Program-made: the position numbers and the translations under genes | The notes under the pieces: model-generated | The model's input: only the letters and a program-made list of their open reading frames with translations | Database searches by the model: none | Told to the model about the DNA's origin: nothing | Origin: Megalopta genalis | Taxonomy: Eukaryota > Arthropoda > Insecta > Hymenoptera > Halictidae | Length of the DNA stretch: 64,000 bases | NCBI RefSeq assembly: GCF_051020955.1 | Contig: NC_135019.1 | Span: forward strand, 10,809,501 to 10,873,500 | Direction of reading: 5' to 3' | Shown here: piece after piece, positions 34,823-45,413 of the stretch | Numbering within the stretch: position 1 is the stretch's first letter | How the letters are laid out: the number at the start of each line of letters is the position of its first letter

Positions 34823-34980
34823 CTAATAATATAATTCTATGCTATATATTCGAAAGCAAGGATCTATACAAAGGCCAACATCGCAATCTTTGCACTCGTA
34901 CCGCGAATCCGTTCTTTTATCATTTTTGCTACAAATTACACATCCGCGTCTTCTGTATACACTTCGTTTCGATACCGCAT
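34823..34980 (-). pseudogene. piggyBac-like transposase, C-terminal cysteine-rich domain only
   Basis: The minus strand reads RRRGCVICSKNDKRTDSRYE, then CKDCDVGLCIDPCFRIYS, and stops at 34823. The CxxC...CxxC...C...C pattern with R/K-T-x-S-R-Y is the cysteine-rich zinc-binding domain at the end of piggyBac transposases. The whole DDD catalytic region is gone, and the domain abuts the terminal repeat. Adjacent frames on the + strand are shadows. Confidence 0.85.
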
Positions 34981-35053
34981 ATATGCGTCGCTCGTACCCA
35001 CAGGTCGTCGAGTGGATGCCGCGTATATACGGCGCTCGGCGCGATTGGGTTAA

Positions 35054-36129
35054 ACGATAACAAACGATTATTTTGCAAATTTGTTACAATTCGGAGCAGC
35101 GAAATGTTTCTCGCGTCGCGCAGCAATTAATCGCAGCCACGCCGAGCTGTTTCTTATATTTTATGGATCTCGGCGGTTCACCCCGCGGGATTCTCCCTTT
35201 CCCGATTGTTTTACGTTGCCGGCGTTGTTGCTTTGAAATTCCGATCGGCAGTCGGACTGACAATGAATTAATCAAAGCCGGCCGCGGCAGATTCTGTCGC
35301 GGGCGTTGCCGGGATATCCTCGTTGCGTTTCGCGATTACTTTCCATTCGGTTTGAATTATACATGTCGGGATGTTGCGAGCGTGCACCCCCCCCCTCCCC
35401 TCCCACCCGCCTGCCACTCGAATCGGAGCCTACTACTCCATCGCGTTCGAAGCCGTAACGATCGCGGATCGAAAAAGCCGAGCGGCGACACTGGCCGGTT
35501 CCCGCGTCACGGTTAATCAGAGTTGTTCTCCCGGGTAATTGGGCCAAGCCCCGCGGAAACTTTTTATTAAATACGGCCGGGCGATGAATAGAGGATGGAA
35601 ATTATGGCATCACCGGCAGGCGGCTATATTTCTATTACTTGGCACCGAGCACACGTTGCACTCCGCCCTCGGCCCTCTGTCTCCTTTTCTCCCGGACTTG
35701 TCCCCCATCTCGCCCCGCTGTCTAATGAATGGCCGACTTCGCGTATAATTAACTATAATGCTCTTACCGATAACAGGCCATTAAGTGCTTCTTCATCCAG
35801 CCGCCGACTCTTGTCCAGGGCCGGCGTCCTCGCCTCCGGACAACCCCCGCCCTGTTATCCGACCTTTTCAAACTTACGGGGCTTTTCTTTCGAGCAGCCA
35901 GGGTGGCCGGGCTCGCTCGGAACCCGACGGCGATCCTCGGGCCGAGGACGGCCGTGATTAGACAACGGATCTTTCCTTCTCGTCGAAATTTCTGCATCGA
36001 TTCAGCGGGTTAGAATCATAGCGGCGTGAGTCAAAGTTTTCGGAACTGATTCGCTTGCGTCTTCAAATGTAATCTATGCGTGCCGGATAGTTAAAAAGAT
36101 GGGTTAGATAAATTATAAAGTTACCACGA
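35054..36129. other. no feature recognised; CpG-rich island
   Basis: It contains a C-rich run at 35387-35407. The long overlapping frames in several phases are typical of CpG-rich DNA and show no motif. Confidence 0.45.
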
Positions 36130-36202
36130 AATTCACTTACACCTAAATTATCTCAAAAAGCTCGAATGGTTGTAATCGTAAAGAAAATGGTACGGCAAGG
36201 GG
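36130..36202 (-). mobile_element. fragment of the CCCC(T)TGCCGTACC TTAA family
   Basis: The inverted copy of the left end of 14725-14966: GAAAATGGTACGGCAAGGGG followed by TTAA at 36203-36206. Similarity fades inward after about 70 bp and no second end was found. Confidence 0.62.
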
Positions 36203-36297
36203 TTAAAGTTTCGATAATACTAATGCCTCGTATCGAATCAGTGTTTCGAATTGCATAATTTTTGTTTCAGTCTACAAGAATTTGTTTCCGCGACTAT

Positions 36298-36919
36298 AGT
36301 GCTATAAATATGGGTATACGTAAAGTTTTCAGTTTTATCAAGACAATGGTCCTAAACACAAGGCCAGAATTGTATAGGAATATTTATTATACAATTGTCC
36401 AAAAGTACTGCATCGTCCTCCTCGATCGCCTGATTTAAATCCAATTGAAAATTTATGGGATCAATTGGACCGCAAAATTCGTACAACACCTACAAAGACA
36501 ACAACAGAGATAAAACAACGTTCGTTAGACGAATGGAAACGGATTTCGCCGGATTATTTAAATAAAATCATCTGTAACATGCCCAAGCGATTACACGAAG
36601 TAATAAAACAAAAGGGTCAACCGACAAAATATTAATATTACGATAACATGATTAAAAAGATTTTCATTTTATATAAAATTAATGTAATTCTTTCGCTGTC
36701 CGAATATCCTTGCGACGTTAAATTTTGTCACAATCTTGTTTATCGCTTATTATACAAAAGAACATGCGCAATAAATAAACAAAATTTATGTTTCTACTTA
36801 CTTTAAGAAGTGCTTTATTATATGAGAAAACAATCGATTCAATAATACTATCGTAAACAATAAGAAGGAGCAATAATTCTTCTAACAATATCGTGTCCGA
36901 ATATTAACGCGAGTCACTG
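36298..36919 (+). mobile_element. Tc1-like element, 5'-truncated copy
   Basis: From about 36298 to 36919 it matches 43545-44164 of the 43-kb copy almost base for base: the C-terminal third of the transposase, the 3' terminal region and the end GTGTCCGAATATTAACGCGAGTCACTG before TA. Everything upstream is missing. The TA that closes it is also the TA at which the next C-family MITE begins. Confidence 0.9.
36333..36635 (+). pseudogene. Tc1-like transposase, C-terminal fragment with a premature stop
   Basis: It reads FYQDNGPKHKARIV, then TAG at 36375-36377 where the 43-kb copy has CAG (Gln), then EYLLYNCPKVLH, the PPRSPDLNPIENLWDQLDRK block and the end KGQPTKY. The second catalytic Asp (QDN) and the Glu (NPIENLW) of the DD34E triad are present. 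The residue after QDN is Gly where the 43-kb copy has Asp. First Asp and N-terminus are absent. Confidence 0.88.
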
Positions 36920-36921
36920 TA

Positions 36922-37190
36922 CAGGATGTCCCGAAAATGTCTCGCAATCCGGAAATGGGAGGTTCCTGAGGTCGTTTGAAGCAACTTTTTCCTTTGCGAA
37001 AATTTCCTCCGAGGCACCGTTAACGAGTTATCAACGACAAACAGTGACCAATAAGAATCGAGTACGGCTCGCGCCAAATGATCTCGCCTCTGATTGGTCA
37101 TTGTTTCTCGTAAATAACTCGTAAACGAAGCCGCGGATTGCATTTTCGCAAAGGAAAAAGTTGCTTTAAATGACCTCAGGAATCCCCTTC
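36922..37190. mobile_element. C-family MITE, copy 6, right end lost
   Basis: It starts CAGGATGTCCCGAAAATGTC directly after the TA closing the Tc1-like copy. It keeps both subterminal arms (CAACTTTTTCCTTTGCG... and AGGAAAAAGTTGCTTTAAATG) but stops at GGAATCCCCTTC, where it is fused to half of an H-family hairpin. Confidence 0.82.
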
Positions 37191-37325
37191 TTGTGGCTCG
37201 TTTTTATAGTTACGAATTGTTAACAATTATAAAAACGAGTCGAAAGGCTCGTATAATTGTATCTCCTCTTCCAAAATTGTCCATTTTTGTGCACAGTCTG
37301 AGCGTCAGTTAGAGAGACATTACTG
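37191..37325. mobile_element. palindromic hairpin MITE (H family), copy 6, right half
   Basis: It begins in the loop-proximal part of the left arm (TTGTGGCTCGTTTTTATAG) and runs to the right end AGAGAGACATTACTG before TA. The outer left arm is missing at the fusion with the C-family MITE. Confidence 0.85.
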
Positions 37326-38460
37326 TATCTTGAATTTGTTGAAATTGTGGCTCGATACGTTTTCCCATGTAGCCACAGAATCGTCGAACGACGCGACACT
37401 TTTCTAACTGGATCAAGCTTCGAAATGAATCAGCGAGGTTGGTGGAAGCAGTGCGAAACGATCGACCATCGTCCGATCAGAAAAATCACACCGCGTCCTC
37501 CACGTTTTCATCCTCTTTTCGGCGGGCTCCTTTGTTCCCGGCTCCTGCCGACTCGCTCCCCTCTCCCTCGCTTTCCGGATCTATCTCCCCTAGTTGGTAG
37601 CTACTCTCGCACACAGGCCGTCGTTAATTGCGCGGAGATTCAGTCGGATCTTGTCCCGTGCTCATTCGCGTCGGCCTTCCCCGCGCGCTATTCTTCCCTT
37701 TCAGGGTGCTCGCGCGAACGGGGCGCGCAAGCGAGCACCCAGTTTCTTTTTTCCGGCGCCCGAATCTGGGCTAAGGTCAGGGCTCCGACGGTAGCCGACG
37801 CTCGCAGGACACGTGAGAGAGATCCTCGGATATGCGCCGGTATCGCGAGAACGGCTCGGGGACGGGGAGCCTCGTAAAACCGAGCGCGCTGACGTTCGCA
37901 CGCCCGGCTATGTAGGTTAAACTTCAGAAGACGTGAATTCAGCGATACGAACTCGTTATACATAGAACGGCCCGGCACACGGGCCACCGTCTAAGGCGTT
38001 CTCACACCCGCAGTCGGCCCGTGGATCGCGCGGTTTAACGTCCGTCGATTTATTCGCGCCGTCGAGTCGCGAAACGTCGTTAACGATACGCGCTCCCCCG
38101 CCGTCCCTCTCCCACCGGCGTCGTAGAATTTCCGCGAGCCTGACGTGTCCCGATTCGAAAGTTTCGCTATTGTTTCCTCCAGCCGCCCCCCGGAAATCCA
38201 ATTGGCCCGATCGGCTTCGAACAGCTGTCGGGGCGAAAGTCGCGGCCCAGCTGACGATTTCGCGAGCGAACGTCAGCCAGGACTGTACGTTTTAGTGGGC
38301 CATCGGGCCAAGTGCCTGCGACTCTAACAACGATACGCAGTTTCAGGATTGGTGGGGATCTCCTCCGCATCGCGTCGCTATGTACAACAAATCTCGAATG
38401 CATTCGATCGACTGGAAATTAAGTGTCGATGTTTCAATTAGCCCTCGTGTCATTGCCATA
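37326..38460. other. no feature recognised; CpG-rich island
   Basis: Overlapping frames of up to 176 codons occur on both strands in strongly CpG-rich DNA, with no domain, signal peptide or splice pairing that I can support. Confidence 0.45.
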
Positions 38461-39960
38461 GGAAAATTTGCTCGCAATTTTCAATTTTAAATGTCGCGTT
38501 TTCGGCTACGAGTATGTTTGCTAGAGTGGATTGATCCTTCTAGATTGACGCAAAAAAGTGCCAAATCGGTCCATTCGATAACTTCGGAGATACAAATTTA
38601 CCAACGACGCATGTCTTCGGGAAACTTTTTCCAGTGCGTATTTGTCGTAGAAACATCTGCTCGCAATTTTCAATTTTAATTGTCGTGTTTTCGACTACGA
38701 GAATGTTTGCTAGAGTGGATTGATCCTTCTAGATTGACGCAAAAAAGTGCCAAATCGGTCCAATTGATAACTTCGGAGATACAAATTTACTAACGACGCA
38801 TGTCTTCGGGAAACTTTTTCTAGTGCGTATTTGTCGTAGAAACATCTGCTCGCAATTTTCAATTTTAATTGTCGTGTTTTCGACTACGAGAATGTTTGCT
38901 AGAGTGGATTGATCCTTCTAGATTGTCGCAAAAAAGTGCCAAATCGGTCCAATCGATAACTTCGGAGATACAAATTTACCAACGACGCATGTCTTCGGGA
39001 AACTTTTTCCAGTGCGTATTTGTCGTAGAAACATCTGCTCGCAATTTTCAATTTTAATTGTTGTGTTTTCGACTACGAGAATGTTTGCTAGAGTGGATTG
39101 ATCCTTCTAGATTGTCGCGAAAAAGTGCCAAATCGGTCCAATCGATAACTTCGGAGATACAAATTTACCAACGACGCATGTCTTCGGGAAACTTTTTCCA
39201 GTGCGTATTTGTCGTAGAAACGTCTGCTCGCAATTTTCAATTTTAAATGTCGCGTTTTCGGCTACGAGTATGTTTGCTTGAGTGGATTGATCCTTCTAGA
39301 TTGTCGCAAAAAAGTGCCAAATCGGTCCATTCGATAACTTCGGAGATACAAATTTACCAACGACGCATGTCTTCGGGAAACTTTTTCCAGTGCGTATTTG
39401 TCGTAGAAACATCTGCTCGCAATTTTCAATTTTAATTGTCGTGTTTTCGACTACGAGAATGTTTGCTAGAGTGGATTGATCCTTCTAGATTGACGCAAAA
39501 AAGTGCCAAATCGGTCCAATCGATAACAATTTAGAGATAAAAATTTACGAGCGACGCATGACTTCAGGAAACGATTTCCAGTGCGTATTTGTCGTAGAAA
39601 AGTTTGCTCGCAATTTTCAATTTTACACATCGAGTTTTTGGCTAGGTAAAAATTTGCTAGATTGGTTCTTCTAGATCAGGGGTGGCTTTCGACCACTGCG
39701 GGCGACCTGTTTTTTTTAAATTATAGGCAGTGGTCTACCAACGTTGTTTGTGTTAAGCTATTATGAGAAAGGTAGTAATTTAAAACCAAAAATACGATTA
39801 AATGTAAAATAAACATAGATAATATCGGACAGGCGGGCGACGGGCTACCTCGCCTTGGCCACCCCTGTTCTAGATCGATGTAAAAAATTGTCAACTCGAG
39901 CCAGTCAATAATTCCCGATAGAAGAATTTACGAAGTGAACGTCTTCGAGGAAGAATCTAA
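38461..39960. repeat. 189-bp tandem array, six clear units plus decayed edge units
   Basis: Units start at 38491, 38680, 38869, 39058, 39247 and 39436 at exactly 189 bp. Each has GTGGATTGATCCTTCTAGATTG, GCCAAATCGGTCCA, AACGACGCATGTCTTCGG and TCTGCTCGCAATTTTCAATTT. Since 189 is a multiple of three, most units show the same 62-codon frame; unit 2 has a stop in it and unit 6 diverges. Units 1 and 5 share variants (GTCGCGTTTTCGGCTACGAGTA), hinting at a four-unit (756-bp) higher-order period. A decayed seventh unit is interrupted by a hAT-type MITE. Confidence 0.95.
39677..39867. mobile_element. hAT-type MITE, 191 bp
   Basis: Ends CAGGGGTGGCTTTCG and CTTGGCCACCCCTG are classic hAT termini (CAGGGGTGGCC-like). 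The 8-bp target duplication TTCTAGAT is perfect on both sides (39669-39676, 39868-39875). The target lies in the CCTTCTAGATTG part of a 189-bp satellite unit. A hyphenated inverted repeat GGTCGCC/GGGCGAC-like pair lies subterminally. Non-coding. Confidence 0.94.
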
Positions 39961-41021
39961 AAAAAAGCAGACTTCGGAGGTCTGTATTTTCCGCAGGATT
40001 TCGGATGCTTCGAAAAACGCCGGCTCAAACCGGCCCTAATTTCGGCCGCGTTGCAACATATATCACCGTTCCCAGGGTCCTCTCTGCGGAAAAGGATCGA
40101 TTCCGCGGGAAACGATCCACCGGAGCGGTTTTATAATTCACGCGTTCCCCGACGAGCCGTCTCGGTTCGTTCATCAGCATAAAATATTCCCCGGACATCG
40201 AAGACGAACGAAGTTCCGAGATGAAAAAGGAAATCTCATTAAGCTGGCCCGCGTTGTTCGTATTCTTGGCTAACTTCCGCGCGGAACAGGGTTTTTCCCT
40301 TCCTCGCCGCTATCATGGTACTTTATCGCGATCGTTATATCCAGCGGCGCGGTGCGGCCCGGCCCGGCCCGACCCGGCCCGGACCGGCCCGGACCGGCGG
40401 TTTCCGCGAGGAGTCTCGAGGAAAATCCAGGGTCTTTCGAGAGCGGGCCGTGTGCGCCGCGGACAGCCGTGTGCGGTTCTCCCCGCAATAAACTCGTTCC
40501 TGCGGGGTGTTTGCTCGCGAAAATATCGACGCGGGCCGTGGACGAGCTGGGCCGGGTGAGTCGTCTCGGCGAAATAAAACGCGGGATCGAACGCGACGCT
40601 GTCAAGGGACAAAACGACTCTGCGGCTGTATGTGCGGCCACACACACACACACACACATGCACACATAGACGCGCCGAGAGACACCGCCACCAGAAAACG
40701 GGAATAATAAATAGAGCGGAATAATATTCGACGGATATATCGCGACGCGACGCAGTTATTCGGAAGCGAAAACCAAACTCCCGGCGGACCCTGCGCGACG
40801 GGAACGGGCGTGGCGCGTCCCGTGCTTCCTTCCGTCCTCCTTGGCTTTCCTTCAACGGGAACACAGCATGGTCTCCGTGGAAAAATTCGTTCTTCTGCGA
40901 CCCACCTGCCTCGCCGTTCGACCAGGAAAAATTCAGTCTCATCGTTTACTACGGTTATTCTCATGCCCTGTGTAGTCGAACTTGCTGCGAGTCGATGCGG
41001 ATCGTCATTTTCGTCGCTGTT
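39961..41021. other. no supported gene; CpG-rich with short repeats
   Basis: A (GGCCC)n-like tract occupies 40350-40395 and a (CA)n tract 40638-40662. A donor-like G|GTGAGTCG at 40554-40561 follows a CpG-rich block but has no convincing frame. Long frames on both strands are not credited. Confidence 0.5.
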
Positions 41022-41025
41022 CTAG

Positions 41026-41920
41026 CCCTTAGCGCTCCGTTGGCTCCGCTATGGAGACATCCGTCATTTGTTCCGTAAATCCTAAGGCTCCGCTGCGGAG
41101 CCCAATGTATTTAGCATGATTACGCTGAAGATGCTATTGTTTTTCTCGCCGTTGGCAATTGTTATTTGTAGTGAAAACGTGGTTAGCGTGTGTACAATTA
41201 CGATTGAAACATTTTTTGCCCATTTTTATACTTGGCAACATAAAATGAACAAAATCACACGCTTTCACAAGGACGTGTAATTTTTTCCGCTCAAAATCAA
41301 CTTCGTTTATCTCAGGCGCTTTGCTCCAAAAATGTGCCGGAGTTGCTGATAGTGATATTTTTGAGAAGAACGTTGTTCAATTTTATTTTAGAACGTCCGA
41401 AGAATATTTACTAATTTTTAATTTGATTTAATTATTAACCGAGCCGATTTCAGTAAAGATTAACGATAAAAAAATTCCGGCAAACTCGCGCAAAAGATAT
41501 TTTTGTTTCAATAATTCCGTGTCCAAACAGAATTCAACGGACGATTCGCAATGCTAATTTTATAATAAATCGCGTCAAAGAACACGAGGGATATATTTAT
41601 TTAAGAATTGCGAAGAATATCGTTAATAGTAAATTTACCCATTTCGATGAGGATGCATTTGCTGCTTGGAAATTTCGGTCACAATTCACGATGTCGATGC
41701 ACCGACCTCGTACAATGTTAAGTAGATACCATTACGATTAAAACATTTTTGCCCATTTTTATACTTGGCAACATAAAATTAATAAAATCAAACGCTTTCG
41801 CAAGGACGCGTAATCTTTTCCGCTGAAAATAAGACTTCCTTTATCTCAGGCGCCTTGCTCCAAAAATGTGCCGGAATTGCTGGTTAGGTAGTACTCGAGA
41901 AACGCGTGGAGCGCTAAGGC
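41026..41920 (+). mobile_element. TTAA-type element, CCCTTAGCGCTCC family, copy a, 895 bp, non-coding
   Basis: Termini are CCCTTAGCGCTCCG on the left and GTGGAGCGCTAAGGC on the right, with TTAA at 41921 but CTAG where the left TTAA should be. GGCTCCGCTGCGGAGCC (41086-41102), an 8-bp-armed inverted repeat, lies inside the left end. A roughly 150-bp block (GAAACATTTTTTGCCCATTTTTATACTTGG... to AAAAATGTGCCGG) occurs twice in direct orientation (about 41199-41340 and 41729-41880). Same family, opposite orientation, as the transposase-bearing element at 50586-51688. Confidence 0.8.
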
Positions 41921-41924
41921 TTAA

Positions 41925-42640
41925 AAGAAACGATCCGAGAGAAACGATTTTTGAAATTGCAATATCGAAGGTAGACGAACAGAAATGAATCCGAGCAAGA
42001 TGTCACGAAAAAAGACCATCTGGATTAGAAGCGTTAGCTTAAGAACAACTTTGAACAACGTACCGTAATCAGACTCTTCGCTTCGAATCGTGCGTGCAAT
42101 TCTCGGCGAATTGCGCATTAAAGAGATTTAAAGAACAATTAGGGCAGGGCAGAAGTTCCGCGAACGAAAGCATCTGGATTAGAAACGTTGGCAGAGCTTC
42201 GTGTTTATATCGGATCCGGTATTTGGAAAGGACGACGCGACGGTCGTTCGGCGCGGAGCGATAAATTTTCAGCGCGGAAAGTAGGCAAAGTAAAATTCCA
42301 TAAATTTGATAAGGGTAACGGGGCGTCGTTAATCCTCCCCGACACCCGAGACTTCGATCGTCCGGCGAAGAGCAGCGGGTTTTATATTCTGCAGACGCCG
42401 GGATATGCAGTTCGGGGCGCGGCGAGCGCGAGCACAAGAGTTCTGTCAGTTTTTGGCGACGATCCCCGAAGCCTGGGGCGGGCCCGGCCCGGCCCGATCC
42501 ACGGCCACCAGTTTCTGGCCGGGCACTTGCGCCACTCGACCCACTATTCGGAACCCGGGATCCTTTAACATGCCCGAACTCGCAGAATTTTTAACAACGG
42601 GAGCAAACACCGGCTGTGGAAGAGTCGTCAGCGGAAATCG
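41925..42640. other. no feature recognised
   Basis: AT-rich, then CpG-rich from 42190; frames on both strands without motifs. A GGGCCC-rich patch lies at 42476-42500. Confidence 0.45.
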
Positions 42641-42644
42641 CAGG

Positions 42645-42697
<53 letters not shown>
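42641..42697. repeat. (CT)n microsatellite
   Basis: Nearly perfect CT run, that is GA on the minus strand. Confidence 0.95.
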
Positions 42698-42700
<3 letters not shown>

Positions 42701-43106
42701 CTCTCTTGGCACGAGAAACTATGGTTGCCTCTCGATGTATCGCTCGAGCCTCGCGGCACCGCCGACACGGATTTTACGATTTCTCCTCGGGAAACTCTAA
42801 TCTCGTTCGCTATAGTCGTCAACGATAAATTCGGCGCTTTTACAGGCGTTTCAACATTGGCGTGAAAATTCGCGGGAGATGATCTGGTATAGTTCGCGCT
42901 CCAAGACCGGGCGAAGAATAATTTATCTCGTGGGAATTTCTATGGAATTCTCAGCAATTTTCATTCGGTCGACTTATTCGCACTCCGATAGATTGGATAT
43001 CCGACGAAATTTTCATTGCTGTAGCTTCCTCTATAAGTGCTTTCACATTAGAATCATAATCCAAAGTCAGTTTCGTTCTCAGCCAATTTGTGTCTACCCT
43101 CCGACA
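42698..43106. other. no feature recognised
   Basis: Mixed-composition DNA up to the Tc1-like insertion. Confidence 0.45.
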
Positions 43107-43108
43107 TA

Positions 43109-44164
43109 CAGTAACTCGCATTAATATTCGGACACGATATTGTTCGAAGAATTATTGCTCCTTTTTATTGTTTATGATAGTATTGTTGAATCAATTGTTT
43201 TCTCATATAATAAAGCAATTCTTAAAGTAAGTAGAAACATAAATTTTGTTTGCATAAATTTGCAAAAGAATATTTCTACAAAGACTGGTGGTGGAATGAT
43301 GTAATGTTTTCGGATGAAAGCAAATTTAATCTTTACGGATCCGACAGACAAAAAATGGTGTGGCGTAAAGTAAATACAGAATTAAACATTTCAAATTTAA
43401 GACCGACAGTGAAACACGGTGGTAGGAGTGTAATAGTGTGGGTTTATATCTCGTCCGTAGGTGTAGGTGAACTAGTTTTTATCGATGGTGTATTATGGAC
43501 AAAATGAAGTATTTGGACATTTTTTTTTTAAATTTAATTACAAGTGCTATAAATATGGGTATACGTACAGTTTTCAGTTTTATCAGGACAATGATCCTAA
43601 ACACAAGGCCAGAATTGTACAGGAATATTTATTATACAATTGTCCAAAAGTATTGCATCCTCCTCCTCGATCGCCTGATTTAAATCCAATTGAAAATTTA
43701 TGGGATCAATTGGACCGCAAAATTCGTACAACACCTACAAAGACAACAACAGAGATAAAACAACGCTCGTTAGACGAATGGAAACGGATTTCGCCGGATT
43801 ATTTAAATAAAATCATCTGTAACATGCCCAAGCGATTACACGAAGTAATAAAACAAAAGGGTCGACCGACAAAATATTAATATTATGATAACATGATTAA
43901 AAAGATTTTCATTTTATATAAAATTCATGTAATTCATTCGCTGTCCGAATATCTTTGCGACGTTAAATTTTGTCACAATCTTGTTTATCGCTTATTATAC
44001 AAAAGAACATGCGCAATAAATAAACAAACTTCATGTTTCTACTTACTTTAAGAAGTGCTTTATTATATGAGAAAACAATCGATTCAATAATACTATCGTA
44101 AACAATAAGAAGGAGCAATAATTCTTCTAACAATACCGTGTCCGAATATTAACGCGAGTCACTG
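43109..44164 (+). mobile_element. Tc1-like (DD34E) element, N-terminal half deleted, 1056 bp
   Basis: TA stands on both sides (43107-43108, 44165-44166). The left end CAGTAACTCGCATTAATATTCGG and right end CCGAATATTAACGCGAGTCACTG belong to inverted terminal regions about 140 bp long (GGAGCAATAATT, ATGATAGTATTGTTGAATC, AAGTAAGTAGAAACAT on the left against their inverted forms on the right). The left terminal region joins directly to the middle of the transposase. Confidence 0.93.
43250..43880 (+). pseudogene. Tc1-like transposase, catalytic half, two frameshifts
   Basis: It reads KFAKEYFYKDWWWNDVMFSD, then ESKFNLYGSDRQKMVWR (first catalytic Asp in FSDESKF), HGGRSVIVWVYISSVGVGEL and FIDG. Near 43490 one frameshift moves into MDKMKYLDI; near 43565 a second restores FQFYQDNDPKHKARIV (second Asp), with PPRSPDLNPIENLWDQLDRK (Glu) 34 residues on. 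It ends KGRPTKY at 43880. Family: IS630/Tc1/mariner, DD34E. The HTH N-terminus (about 110 residues) is deleted; that half survives at 16.1-16.9 kb. Confidence 0.92.
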
Positions 44165-44166
44165 TA

Positions 44167-44527
44167 CATTCATTTCTGAATGGAATTTTCGTCGCGGCAC
44201 TTTTGCCGACGAATTGTTAGAGAATTTTCATGTCGGACGACAATTTTGTACGGTCGACACAGTTTATCCTGAAATAAATTCAATTCACTGCGATGCTCTT
44301 TTCATGCGAACGTTTCTGCCTCTTTCGCTTCGAACATCTCCGCAGCCGATCGATCGATCGCCGATTTTTACAATTATATACGCCGGATAACTAACGACGA
44401 ATAAACATCGATCGGATAACATTTCCGTGTCACCGACGCCGAATATAACGCGTTTAAACGGTGCCGCAGGTGAAACGAGAATCAAGCAGAAAAACCACTG
44501 GAAGACGACGATGAATACCGCGACCAG
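44167..44527. other. no feature recognised
   Basis: About 360 bp between the Tc1-like element and the TTAA MITE pair. Confidence 0.45.
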
Positions 44528-44531
44528 TTAA

Positions 44532-44772
44532 CACGTTCCGTGCCGAGCTTTTTTTACTCGAATCTTCACACTTTGATATTTTACTAAAACTTGATGTATT
44601 ACGTGCAATTATTAATTCTCGTACACATAACAACGTAACAAAAACTTATCAACGCCCATTCTTGCGGTGGAAATTGATTCTTCGGTTCTAAATTTCTTGT
44701 AAACAATTTGTTCAGTTCACTAAGTAAACATGCAAGCGTGTACCATCGATGGTACACGTGGCACGGAACGTG
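44532..44772. mobile_element. TTAA MITE, CACGTTCCGTGCC family, copy b, 241 bp
   Basis: TTAA stands on both sides (44528-44531, 44773-44776). The ends and the 20-bp palindrome (44738-44757) are identical to copy a. It is the left member of a same-orientation pair flanking a duplicated 400-bp segment. Confidence 0.94.
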
Positions 44773-45173
44773 TTAATAATACTGAATGGAACGAAAGATA
44801 ACACAGCTATGAAAATACAACGGATATTGATCACATGTTGCATTGTCTAATGATGGTGTCATCGTTATACAGGAGGTCATTTGGAGTAACTTTTTCCTTA
44901 GCAAAAATTTAATCCGCGGCCTTGTTTACGAGTTATTAATAAAGAAAGCAGTGACCAATGAGAGGCGAGCTTGGCTGGCACGCGGCGGCCGGGCCAATGA
45001 GCGGAACTGGGCTCCGCGCGCTCGTTGGCTCGGCAGTCTCGCGCCAGGCGAGCTCGCCTCTTATTGGTCCGTGTTTTTCGTTAATAACTCGTAAACGAAG
45101 CCGCGGACTGCGTTTTCGCAAAGGAAAAAGTTACTTCAAATGACCTCAAGAATCATCTCATTGCGGGTATTAA
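44773..45173 (+). repeat. 400-bp TTAA-to-TTAA segment duplicated at 57002-57402
   Basis: From TTAATAATACTGAATGGAAC to TTGCGGGTATTAA this block matches 57002-57402 with about four differences (for example GGCAGTCTCGCG versus GGCCGCCTCGCG). Both limits are TTAA tetranucleotides. It holds part of a C-family MITE plus about 95 bp of flank. Outside it, the two loci differ. Confidence 0.93.
44870..45169. mobile_element. C-family MITE, copy 7, both ends altered
   Basis: The left end is CAGG followed at once by AGGTCATTTGGAGTAAC, so about 40 bp after the first four bases are deleted. The right end is cut by the TTAA MITE at 45170. The core has CCAATGAGAGGCGAGC and CTCGCCTCTTATTGGTCC arms. Confidence 0.85.
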
Positions 45174-45413
45174 CACGTTCCGTGCCGAGCTTTTTTACTC
45201 GAATCTTCACACTTTGGTATTTTACTAAAACTTGATGTATTACGTGCAATTATTAATTCTCGTACACATAAGAACGTAACAAAAACTTATCAACGCCCAT
45301 TCTTGCGGTGGAAATTGATTCTTCGGTTCTAAATTTCTTGTAAACAATTTGTTCAGTTCACTAAGTAAACATGCAAGCGTGTACCATCGATGGTACACGT
45401 GGCACGGAACGTG
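45174..45413. mobile_element. TTAA MITE, CACGTTCCGTGCC family, copy c, 240 bp
   Basis: TTAA stands on both sides (45170-45173, 45414-45417). It has the same orientation as copy b, one T shorter in the T-run near the left end, with the palindrome at 45379-45398. It forms the right member of the composite pair. Confidence 0.94.

Larger units (their letters stand above)
33928..35049 (-). mobile_element. piggyBac-like element with TTAA ends, internally deleted, 1.1 kb
   Basis: TTAA stands at both sides (33924-33927, 35050-35053) with termini CCCTTTCGCTAC and GCGCGATTGGG. Just inside the right end are the palindromes CGTATATACG (35022-35031) and CGCATATATGCG (34976-34987). A minus-strand transposase C-terminus lies immediately inside. 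A C-family MITE (34144-34627) sits between two tandem copies of a roughly 120-bp internal segment. The termini match only loosely, so the outer limits are less sure than the coding remnant. Confidence 0.7.

Noticed and set aside
38491..39435. Repeated 62-codon frame as a gene family
   Set aside because: It follows from a 189-bp (3 x 63) satellite period; one unit carries a stop and each frame is closed at the unit boundary.
41026..41920. Transposase in the second CCCTTAGCGCTCC element
   Set aside because: I read the frames on both strands and found no piggyBac block; it appears to be a non-coding derivative.
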